Source: JABMRP01 sp964444795 (GTDB lineage Bacteria > Planctomycetota > Planctomycetia > Pirellulales > Thermoguttaceae). From it: a DNA stretch of 31,180 bases. The notes beneath the pieces are model-generated. The model ran no database searches, was not told where the DNA came from, and saw only the letters and a list, made by a program, of their open reading frames with translations. Numbering within the stretch: the stretch's first letter is position 1; each line of letters opens with the position of its first letter. The translations under genes were made by a program, and so were the position numbers. Where the stretch lies: positions 1 through 31,180 of the forward strand of contig CAYUIQ010000083.1 of the NCBI GenBank assembly GCA_964444795.1, written 5' to 3'. This document shows, one piece after another, positions 16,819-23,145 of this stretch.

Positions 16819-18195
16819 CTATGGCCCAGTCGGCGGTTCGAGAAACACGGTCTGTCCCTCCTCCAAGCCGGCAAGGACCTCGACCCATTGGCCGTCCTTC
16901 CAACCAATGGTGATTTCATGTACGCTAGGGTGGCCGTCGTTGGAGACGTAAACCACGTTCTTACCCTGCTCGCGCTTGACGGCCTTTGCAGGAATCGCCA
17001 CGACGTCGGTTTTCGCCTCCAGGAAGATCGTGACGCTTGCGGTCATCTCGGGCCGCAGCACGCCGCCGTGCTCGTCGAGGAGTTCCAAGACGACGTCGTA
17101 ATTGACCACGTTGTCCTGGATGACCGCCTTGGGGTAGATTGCGCCCACCCGCCCCTTGAACTCCCTGCCCGGGAACGCATCGACCGTGAAGAACGCTTCC
17201 TGCCCGGGATGTACTTTGCCGATGTCCACCTCGTCCACATAAGCGTCGACTTGCAGCCGTTCGAGGTTGATGATCGTAACAAAGGTGGGCGCCTGCATGC
17301 CGGCGGCAACCGTTTCTCCCTCTTGCGTGGCCACCGAGGCGATGACACCGTCGATCGGCGCAGTAATCGTGGCATAGGATAGCTGGACATTGGCGTTGTC
17401 CAGCGCCGAACGAGCGCGGTCGACTTCCGCGGAAGCTTGGTTGAGGTTCTCTTCATAGCCTGCGGTGGCCAGTTCGCAGGCCTTTTCGGCCGAGGCGAGC
17501 TGCGCCTGTGCCACGTCAAGTCGTTCCTGGACCTCCTCGAATGCCTGTTCGGACGTGACATCGGCCTTGAGCAGTCGCGACTCCCGGGCGATCTCCTGTT
17601 CGCACAGCGTGCAAGTTGCCTGCCAGCGGATTATGTCAAGCTCCGCCTTTTGGATCTCCTGGGGAAGGAGCCTATCGACGGCGGCAAGTTTCGCTTGAGC
17701 AAGCCGAACCTCGGCCTCGCGCTGGGCGACAATCGCCTGCAAGTCGGCCTTCTCCAACTCGGCGATCACTTGTCCCTGCGTCACGCGATCTCCAATATTC
17801 GCGCGAAGCTTGTCGACCTTGCCTGAAATTCGGGCGCCGACCCGGACTTCCGCGCCTACTTGAGGTTTCACGGCTCCGGTGGCCAGAACCGATGAGGAAA
17901 AGTTACGGCGCTCCACCGTTGCGGTGAGCGTTGTCGGTTCGGCTGAGCCGGGCCGGCCGCGCGTGTACCACCACCATCCGATGGCCAGGGTCACCGCAGC
18001 GAGGATCAGAGCCAACAGGACAAGGCGATTTCTGCGGCGGCGTTTCTTTCGAGCCGACGACCGCAGTGCTCCACCTTCAGGCTTCAGGCGCGTTGCAGGC
18101 AATGGGCGAGTACGTATTCCACCATCGTCCCGCGTAGTCTTCGCTACGTCCAACTCACGGGCGTCCTGGACGACGTCAACGTAATTCGTGCTCAT
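16819..18195 (-). CDS. Periplasmic adaptor (membrane-fusion protein, MacA/HlyD-like)
   Basis: A 458-residue membrane-fusion protein linking the inner-membrane exporter to an outer-membrane duct. A hydrophilic, basic N-terminal stretch of about 57 residues ends in KKRRRRNR and precedes a single transmembrane helix (58-77). Beyond it are a barrel-sandwich (lipoyl-like) half, ISGKVDKLRANIGDRVTQGQ, and a long alpha-hairpin of coiled coil (roughly 120-235). The returning half-motif is ATITAPIDGVIASVATQEGE, followed by beta-barrel and membrane-proximal domains. The cytoplasmic extension is unusually long for MacA, which normally starts almost at the helix. The ATG at 18195 has GGGAGG close by and overlaps the methyltransferase stop by four bases (ATGA). 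A TolC-like outer-membrane partner is not in the window. Confidence 0.92.
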   Translation of the reverse strand: MSTNYVDVVQDARELDVAKTTRDDGGIRTRPLPATRLKPEGGALRSSARKKRRRRNRLVLLALILAAVTLAIGWWWYTRGRPGSAEPTTLTATVERRNFSSSVLATGAVKPQVGAEVRVGARISGKVDKLRANIGDRVTQGQVIAELEKADLQAIVAQREAEVRLAQAKLAAVDRLLPQEIQKAELDIIRWQATCTLCEQEIARESRLLKADVTSEQAFEEVQERLDVAQAQLASAEKACELATAGYEENLNQASAEVDRARSALDNANVQLSYATITAPIDGVIASVATQEGETVAAGMQAPTFVTIINLERLQVDAYVDEVDIGKVHPGQEAFFTVDAFPGREFKGRVGAIYPKAVIQDNVVNYDVVLELLDEHGGVLRPEMTASVTIFLEAKTDVVAIPAKAVKREQGKNVVYVSNDGHPSVHEITIGWKDGQWVEVLAGLEEGQTVFLEPPTGP

Positions 18196-18947
18196 TGCAC
18201 CTCCCCCTTCGTGAACTGGAGCCAAATCCCCGAGCCCGCACGTGGATCATCCGGAGGCAGTGCGCCGTGTCCCGTGACCCGAAAATCAGACAGACCGGCA
18301 TCCTTCGCCCACTGACGAAATGTCTTGGGATCTCGGAGACGGGCAAACTCCTTGGCTTGCGGCGAATCGGTCTTCTGGTTGCCGTGCCGTCGGCGCGTGA
18401 ATTCGCGGCGTGCCCACTCCGGATACTCGCTTCCCCGGCCGCCGCCGATCATCGCCTTCCCACCAGGCCGCAGCACGCGCTGGACTTCTCGAATTCCCTG
18501 CACCGGGTCTTTCCAGAAGAAAATCGAACCCCGGCTGAAGACCAAGTCGACCGAGTCGTCTGGAAGGGGCATGTCCTCGGCGACGCCGACAACGGCAACA
18601 AGACGACTCCCAAGCCCCTTCTCCCGACCTCTCTGCAGCGCTTGCGACAGTGCCTTGGCGTCGGGGTCCAAGAGGACGATCGTACTACTAGAGGCAGCCG
18701 CGTTTCCCGAAGAGGCAACGGCCAACCCAACACCGCCGGTTCCCGAGCCGAGGTCGATCCAAACCCCGGTTTGAGGTCGGCACCAGCCCAGGATGTCGGC
18801 GGCAACGTAAGGATAGAAATCCGGTAGAGTTCGCTTGGCGTCTTCCTGCGCCGCTGCTCCCTGGGCAGGAGAGTTGCCACTGAGGACGAACGTCGCCAGC
18901 AAGGTGCTGAAGGCCAACGTGCAGGTACGATTCCCAATCAATCTCAT
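18192..18947 (-). CDS. Exported class I SAM-dependent methyltransferase
   Basis: A 251-residue methyltransferase with a signal peptide. The N-terminus MRLIGNRTCT is followed by a hydrophobic core to about LSGNSPAQGAAAQ. A class I Rossmann fold follows: motif I DLGSGTG (65-71), motif II VLLDPDA, the acidic loop GVAEDMPLPDDSVDLVFSRG and motif VLRPGGKAMIGGG. It is closest in style to Methyltransf_11 proteins; the substrate is unknown. Export is puzzling because SAM is cytoplasmic, so the N-terminus may instead be a membrane anchor with the domain inside. The ATG at 18947 is preceded by AGAGGA seven bases away and gives the hydrophobic N-terminus. A start at 19001 would add 18 polar residues and overlap the sensor gene. 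The stop overlaps the adaptor start, so it is coupled to the exporter. Confidence 0.88.
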   Translation of the reverse strand: MRLIGNRTCTLAFSTLLATFVLSGNSPAQGAAAQEDAKRTLPDFYPYVAADILGWCRPQTGVWIDLGSGTGGVGLAVASSGNAAASSSTIVLLDPDAKALSQALQRGREKGLGSRLVAVVGVAEDMPLPDDSVDLVFSRGSIFFWKDPVQGIREVQRVLRPGGKAMIGGGRGSEYPEWARREFTRRRHGNQKTDSPQAKEFARLRDPKTFRQWAKDAGLSDFRVTGHGALPPDDPRAGSGIWLQFTKGEVQ

Positions 18948-18981
18948 CAGACGGTCCTCTCGGGCAAACGGATGATCCAAG

Positions 18982-19491
18982 TCATTGCGATTGCGATCCA
19001 TCGCGAAGGACGCGACCGATGCCGCCGCGCATGGGACCTCCGCTGTGCTCGCGGATTAAGGCAAAGAGCCGCTCCTCTTGTTCGGGAGTCAGGATCTCTT
19101 TTTCGGCAAGCAGGTGGCCGATCACGAGTCCCTGCATCTTTCGCTGACCGGCCTGGATCTCCTCCTGCTTGGCTGCGATTGCTTCGCGTTCCGGCGTGGG
19201 CTGCGCGATCAACTCCAGCATCTCCAGACGGAGCTTGTTCACGTGCCGGCATACAGACTGCGCGGACTCCCGAAACTCCTTCAGTCTCGGTTCGATCTGC
19301 TCCCACTGCTCGTCGCTTACGTTGAGCTGCTGATGTAACGGACACCATATCCGCCCCGTAGTCCGGGAGGGCGCGGCTGCGCCTTCTTTACCCAGCGCGG
19401 CGGGGATGGCGTGGGCGAGCCAGACACCGACGAAGGCAAGATTCAATGCGACGGATCCCACGATCAGAAACCGTTTGCTGTTGCGCCACAT
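18982..19491 (-). CDS. Periplasmic metal/stress sensor of the CnrX/ZraP/CpxP type
   Basis: A 169-residue protein with an N-terminal membrane anchor (RFLIVGSVALNLAFVGVWLA) and an all-helical periplasmic domain matching the Metal_resist/Spy-CpxP plan. Signs are LNVSDEQWEQIEPRLKEF, then a Cys-His-containing helix and the family-typical HLLAEKEILTPEQEERLF. Possible metal or redox ligands are C50, H53, C81, H83 and H126. CnrX in Cupriavidus is an anchored sensor of this fold that controls an anti-sigma/ECF sigma pair. Here the gene begins two bases after the anti-sigma stop, the same functional neighbourhood. I therefore infer a sensor that relieves the anti-sigma factor on binding metal or sensing misfolding. 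A plain chaperone role (Spy-like) is the alternative. The C-terminus is Gly/Arg-rich. Confidence 0.82.
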   Translation of the reverse strand: MWRNSKRFLIVGSVALNLAFVGVWLAHAIPAALGKEGAAAPSRTTGRIWCPLHQQLNVSDEQWEQIEPRLKEFRESAQSVCRHVNKLRLEMLELIAQPTPEREAIAAKQEEIQAGQRKMQGLVIGHLLAEKEILTPEQEERLFALIREHSGGPMRGGIGRVLRDGSQSQ

Positions 19492-19493
19492 AA

Positions 19494-20012
19494 CTAGGAC
19501 TCCTGGTCGCTTGCGACACTGGTCAGGGCCAGGTAGGTCTCCGTAAAGGAGCCGCGAGGGGAACCGGAAAGGTAATCGAGGGAGTAGACCGTCTCAGCAT
19601 CAATGCCGGACGTCGGTCGGGCTGGCTGGCTGGTGCTCGCAGCGTGCTGCCAGGTCTGCTGACCCAACACGAGCCCGAGCAGAAGCCCCGCGGCAACGGC
19701 GCCGATGGCATTGACAAGGCGGGCCGTGCCCAGATGCTCCCACCACCTTCGAAAGGTAGGTTGGGCTCTGGGCGATGGTTGCGAGGCTCGGACCTCACAT
19801 TGTGCCCTCGCCATGACCCGATCCACGAACCCTTGCGGAACTGGCGGCGACGGAACGCTTTGCAGGACCGCCAGGAGCCTTTGGAGCTTTGCCAACTGCT
19901 GCTGACAGTCCGGACAGCCGCGCAGGTGGATGTCGAAGGATTCTCGCTCGTCGGGCGGCAACCCCTCGTTCACTGTCCTGTCCATCAACGCTTGTGCTCG
20001 ATCACAGTGCAT
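19494..20012 (-). CDS. Zinc-finger anti-sigma factor
   Basis: A 172-residue inner-membrane anti-sigma factor. The cytosolic N-terminus holds the zinc-associated anti-sigma motif H29-x3-C33-x2-C36 (IHLRGCPDC), the part that clamps an ECF sigma factor. A Pro-rich linker follows. One transmembrane helix (ARLVNAIGAVAAGLLLGLVLG, about 97-117) leads to a short periplasmic tail of about 55 residues. The tail is presumably what meets the sensor encoded next. The ATG at 20012 lies about ten bases after GGAGG. The gene is 60 bp downstream of the sigma factor, with a hairpin in between, and two bases upstream of the sensor. The membrane topology matches CnrY-type regulation, where the signal crosses from the periplasm. 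Confidence 0.9.
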   Translation of the reverse strand: MHCDRAQALMDRTVNEGLPPDERESFDIHLRGCPDCQQQLAKLQRLLAVLQSVPSPPVPQGFVDRVMARAQCEVRASQPSPRAQPTFRRWWEHLGTARLVNAIGAVAAGLLLGLVLGQQTWQHAASTSQPARPTSGIDAETVYSLDYLSGSPRGSFTETYLALTSVASDQES

Positions 20013-20060
20013 AACGCATATACCTCCGAAAGAACAAACGCACGAGTCGCGAAAAACCCC

Positions 20061-20084
20061 CTCGGAAAATCTCTATTTTCCGAG
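20061..20084 (-). terminator. Hairpin with T-tract between sigma and anti-sigma genes
   Basis: A perfect 10-bp stem (CTCGGAAAAT/ATTTTCCGAG) with a 4-base loop spans the stop codon of the sigma gene. On the transcribed strand it is followed by GGGG and then TTTTT (about 20052-20060). This resembles an intrinsic terminator, slightly imperfect because four G's separate stem and T-run. Since the anti-sigma gene clearly belongs to the same unit, it more likely acts as a partial terminator or RNA stabiliser that sets the sigma to anti-sigma ratio. Confidence 0.6.
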
Positions 20085-20609
20085 AAGCCCGCTCAGAAGA
20101 CCGGCCAAGGCGGTTCTGCCCCTCGCCAGGAGGCGTTCAACCCCCTTTTGTGATGTCCCCACAATCCGGCCTATTTCGTCGTAACTGAGGCTCTCGTAGT
20201 ACCGGAGGACAACAGCCTCTCTCTGCTTGACTGACAGCGATTCGAGAGCTTCTTGCACTGCGCGACGTTCTTCCCTGGCGGCGGCCACATCCTCTGGAGA
20301 GGGGGCTTTGCTAGTCTCCGCATCCGGATTGGGGCAAGAAATCGGCGAAGCCTTCCGGCGCCGGTCTCGGCATAGCCGGGTGACAATACGGTACAGGTAG
20401 GTGCGAAAACTTGCCGTCGGTTGGTAGCGATGGGCCGCCCGAAGAATTCGTAGGAAAGCCTCTTGGGCAATGTCTTCCGCGTCATCTACGTTGCCCAGAA
20501 GGCGGAATGCGGCATTCCAGGCGGAGGTTTGATGTCGGCGCACGAGTAGCTCAAAGGCAGCCAAATCGCCCTGAGCCACTTCCGACATCAGGTCTTCGTC
20601 GCTGTGCAT
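20073..20609 (-). CDS. ECF-type RNA polymerase sigma factor
   Basis: A 178-residue ECF sigma factor. Region 2 spans about residues 15-85 (FELLVRRHQ, NVDDAEDIAQEAFLRIL, SFRTYLYRIVTRLCRDRRR) and binds core polymerase and the -10 element. A linker rich in Pro/Ser/Glu follows. Region 4 is at 115-175 (LESLSVKQREAVVLRYYESL, SYDEIGRIVGTS, VERLLARGR) with the helix-turn-helix that reads the -35. No extra C-terminal domain is present. It is the first gene of an eight-gene same-strand run that ends at 13547. It probably drives its own operon once the anti-sigma factor lets go, as most ECF factors do. The ATG at 20609 is the only sensible start; the GGGCAAG ahead of it is a weak ribosome site. Confidence 0.95.
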   Translation of the reverse strand: MHSDEDLMSEVAQGDLAAFELLVRRHQTSAWNAAFRLLGNVDDAEDIAQEAFLRILRAAHRYQPTASFRTYLYRIVTRLCRDRRRKASPISCPNPDAETSKAPSPEDVAAAREERRAVQEALESLSVKQREAVVLRYYESLSYDEIGRIVGTSQKGVERLLARGRTALAGLLSGLLGK

Positions 20610-21138
20610 TCTTGCCCATTATGAATGGTTCCGACATCGCCTCGCTTCTGCCCACATTGTAGCCTCAGTTCCCGCGCACCTTAAGGCGGTTTTGGCAAGA
20701 ATGTACGGAGACTTGCCATACAGGCCGCCGCTCAACCGAATGGCCACCCACGCATTTGGCTACGCGGGCATTTGGCTTCCCCCGGCCCCATTGACCGTGC
20801 TATTCACCGGACGGATCGACAAAATGCGCATGCAGCTATCAGATGCAAGCCTGGCTGGCATTGCAGACGAGCGCCGCAAAGTAGCGACGGGAGAGGCAGG
20901 CCGTGCTTCTCCATGCCCATGGTCTCGGTCGCCACCCAACTCGACGTATGTCTGGTCGACTGGTACAATTGCCGAATGGCGTTTTTGGGAAGGGCAGGCG
21001 GCAATGAGGCAACTTCTTCCACCCGAGCGATTGCATGACCGCTGTGCTGGGCATCTCGGCCGACGACCTCGAACAGTACTTCCGGCAGTTTTGACAGGAA
21101 GCCGCCGACCGGAGACAATAGATTCGAGGGACGACACC
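20610..21138. other. Divergent intergenic region, no supported gene
   Basis: This 529-bp gap separates the sigma factor (minus) from the DUF5989 gene (plus). The plus strand stays open from 20692 into the DUF5989 gene, but the upstream part has no family resemblance, no ribosome binding site and an irregular composition. A short plus-strand frame ends MTAVLGISADDLEQYFRQF at a TGA (21092-21094) and could be a gene relic. The sigma operon promoter and a promoter for the small gene must lie here. Confidence 0.45.
20656..20673 (-). promoter_or_regulatory. Tentative promoter elements upstream of the ECF sigma gene
   Basis: Minus-strand GGGAACT (20667-20673) resembles the GAAC core of ECF -35 elements. 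TACAAT (20656-20661) resembles a housekeeping -10. They are too close to belong to one promoter and may represent overlapping autoregulated and basal starts 50-60 bases ahead of the gene. Evidence is short-motif only. Confidence 0.22.
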
Positions 21139-21351
21139 ATGGACGCGGATAAACGCGAAGAAACCACTCACGAGGAACTCTCTCGTCTGGCGGGCGAGCG
21201 ATCACCCGGTCTGCTGGCCGAGTTTCTCGCGTTTTTACTCTACAGCAAGAAATGGTGGCTGACGCCGATCCTCGTGGTCCTGTTGGTGATGGGCACGCTG
21301 GTGTGGCTGGCCGGCCCGCCGCTGGCACCGCTCATTTACACGCTCTTCTGA
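21139..21351 (+). CDS. DUF5989-family small membrane protein
   Basis: A 70-residue protein with a charged N-terminus, the conserved-looking LYSKKWWLTPILVV and one transmembrane helix. It ends PLAPLIYTLF, a pattern I recognise from the DUF5989 family. Function is unknown; members often occur beside carbamoyltransferase, SxtJ-like and SGNH-hydrolase genes. Here the stop lies only 5 bp from the stop of a convergent SGNH-hydrolase gene, so one element of that neighbourhood is present but in opposite orientation. The ATG at 21139 follows GAGG by about nine bases. A longer in-frame reading from 20692 was rejected because the extra part looks non-coding. Confidence 0.8.
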   Translation: MDADKREETTHEELSRLAGERSPGLLAEFLAFLLYSKKWWLTPILVVLLVMGTLVWLAGPPLAPLIYTLF

Positions 21352-21356
21352 ACCGA

Positions 21357-22889
21357 CTACCGTTCGGGGCGGATCTGCTCGCACCTGCCACGGGCCCAGT
21401 TGAGCACGCGATCAAGACGCTGCTTACCTTTGAGAAAGTAGAGGCTGTCCAGCGATGCCAGGTGCTCGGCGTACCGGCGCTGCTTTCTCTGGAGCCAATC
21501 GGGCACCGGATCGACGAGGCCCAGGGAGACCAACTCGTCGGCCAGGGCGTCGGCCATGAGTTGGTGTCCCCCGATGCTTGGATGGACGTGGTCCACGAGC
21601 AGGTCACCGGCGATGCCATCGACGACCATGCCGTCGCGACCGTGCTGATCGAAAAGCGACTGCGCGTCGACCAGCGGCACGTCGTTGTGGCCGGCGATTT
21701 CGAGCACCGCGTCGTTCATCGGTTGCAGGATGCGCAACGGGCAGACGTCCAGTTCCTTGGCCTTCATGTAAGCCTCGCGGGCCTGCTCCAGCTTGCCCGA
21801 CGCGTCGTAGCAGCCGGCCAGCATGTAGAACGTGCCGGCGTGCAGCGGGTCGATCCCGCACGCCTGTTCCAAGAGCGCTGCGGCTTGCCGCGGGTTGTAG
21901 TTGTCGCGGCGGAAGTACTCCCGCGCCTCGTCGCGCAACGACTGCCACCGCTGCTTCTCTTGCTCGGTGAGATCGTCCCGGTTCTCCGACTTAAACGGCG
22001 GCGTATTGCGGATGTCGCTGACCGGGTTGACCAGGATCACCTCCACGCCGGCGTTCCGGGCGATCTGGATCATACGGCGCAGATTGAAGCGGTATTGGGC
22101 AATCACCCCGTTGCGATGATCCTCGTCGCGGTGGTAGTTGTCCATGGCGCCGCCGAAGTCGAGTTCGGCCTCAACCTCCGTCGGCAGCACCGGACGCCCC
22201 TGGGGCGGAACATCGGCGGGGGTACCCTGTAATCGAAAGTACGCCTGGCGCATCAGCGTGAACGTTCGCAGTCGGGCGGCCCAGCCCAAGGCCGTGTTCA
22301 CGGCCGCGCCGCGACTCTTGACGTGGTCGAACGTCCGCGCCTCCAAAAACTCGTTGTGACCGGTGTAGATGATGATCAGGTCGGGCTCGTGCCGTAGAAT
22401 TTCCTCGAGGATCGGCACCAGGCGATAACTGGCATAGGAGACGCCACCGCAATTGACGACCTCCCACGCGTGGCTGGAGTCGGCCGTATCGAGGCTGAGT
22501 TCCAGCCAGGTGGTAAACGACGTTTCGATCGAAAAGGGCCGGCCTTGTACGGTCGACCCGCCAAGACAGAAAAGGCGAAACTCGCCGGGCCGCTTCAGCG
22601 CCGCGAACGACTCGCTACGGAAGTACATCTGCCGGGCCTGGGGCACTTCGTAGCGGGTCTGGTCTTCGCCCAGCACGAACAGCGGGCGAACCGCCTCGAA
22701 ACCGACGAATGGATCGTCGTGCAACTCCGGGCGCCCCCAATCGCAGACGACGCAGAGGCACTCGAACAACCCCAGCAACGAAAGGCCGGCCAGAACGGCC
22801 GCGGCGCGAAACAGCCATAGCCGGCGGCGGCTCATGGAAGCTCGCCGCTTGCCGTCGCGGGTTGGCTGCTGGGACGCGGGTGAATTCAT
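21357..22889 (-). CDS. Membrane-anchored SGNH/GDSL hydrolase with TPR-like insert
   Basis: A 510-residue protein with a basic N-terminus, one transmembrane helix (about 26-48) and an extracytoplasmic SGNH hydrolase domain. Catalytic blocks are FCLGGSTVQG (Ser112), the Asn block YTGHNE (177-180) and the C-terminal DHVHP (D433, H436). Between blocks III and V lies a helical TPR-like stretch (about 320-385) containing YMLAGCYDASGKLEQAREAY. The insert makes the protein longer than simple GDSL esterases. Likely an acyl esterase acting on glycans or the envelope; substrate unknown. Candidate starts are 22919, 22889 and 22835, all with weak ribosome sites. I chose 22889, which leaves a short cytoplasmic tail. 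It is convergent with the DUF5989 gene and may be functionally paired with it. Confidence 0.85.
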   Translation of the reverse strand: MNSPASQQPTRDGKRRASMSRRRLWLFRAAAVLAGLSLLGLFECLCVVCDWGRPELHDDPFVGFEAVRPLFVLGEDQTRYEVPQARQMYFRSESFAALKRPGEFRLFCLGGSTVQGRPFSIETSFTTWLELSLDTADSSHAWEVVNCGGVSYASYRLVPILEEILRHEPDLIIIYTGHNEFLEARTFDHVKSRGAAVNTALGWAARLRTFTLMRQAYFRLQGTPADVPPQGRPVLPTEVEAELDFGGAMDNYHRDEDHRNGVIAQYRFNLRRMIQIARNAGVEVILVNPVSDIRNTPPFKSENRDDLTEQEKQRWQSLRDEAREYFRRDNYNPRQAAALLEQACGIDPLHAGTFYMLAGCYDASGKLEQAREAYMKAKELDVCPLRILQPMNDAVLEIAGHNDVPLVDAQSLFDQHGRDGMVVDGIAGDLLVDHVHPSIGGHQLMADALADELVSLGLVDPVPDWLQRKQRRYAEHLASLDSLYFLKGKQRLDRVLNWARGRCEQIRPER

Positions 22890-22974
22890 GACGCAGGTCT
22901 TCTTTCGACGAGTAACCATGCCGGTTGCCGATCAGGTTGCTCGGTTCCTGCCGGCACGCGTTGTCCCCGCATCT

Positions 22975-23075
22975 CGCGGATCCTGGCGAAACAGCGACGG
23001 TGGTGACATGTTCTTTGCAGGCGGAGACGCGCGTGTTCAGGTCAGCGCGGACGATCAGGCAGCACGTTGCGAGGC
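22975..23075 (-). pseudogene. Relic of an iduronate-sulfatase-like gene start
   Basis: On the minus strand this stretch encodes CLIVRADLNTRVSACKEH, closely matching the N-terminal LLIVCDDLNTRVST block of the sulfatase at 5436-6911. The DNA is alike too: ACGCGCGTGTTCA and ACGATCAG occur in the same order at 23027-23056 and 6787-6818. The first metal-binding Asp is replaced by Ala, and no nucleophile motif or later blocks follow, so it is a fragment. It sits in the gap between the SGNH gene and another sulfatase. Confidence 0.45.
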
Positions 23076-23145
23076 GCCGTCGTCTCAGCGGAGCGGCCAA
23101 TGGCGGAGAGTGCAAACACACAGAGAATGGTAGTTGCCGTCGTTT

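Noticed and set aside
16707..16919. Extended start of the ABC ATPase
   Set aside because: It would translate the palindrome and the end of the adaptor gene; the ATG at 16706 matches the family start.
21035..21094. Short plus-strand peptide ending LEQYFRQF
   Set aside because: It looks protein-like but is only 19 codons from its ATG and lacks a ribosome binding site. At best it is a relic, so it is not listed as a gene.
20692..21138. N-terminal extension of the DUF5989 gene
   Set aside because: The added 149 residues have no signature or ribosome binding site, and known family members are about 50-70 residues.
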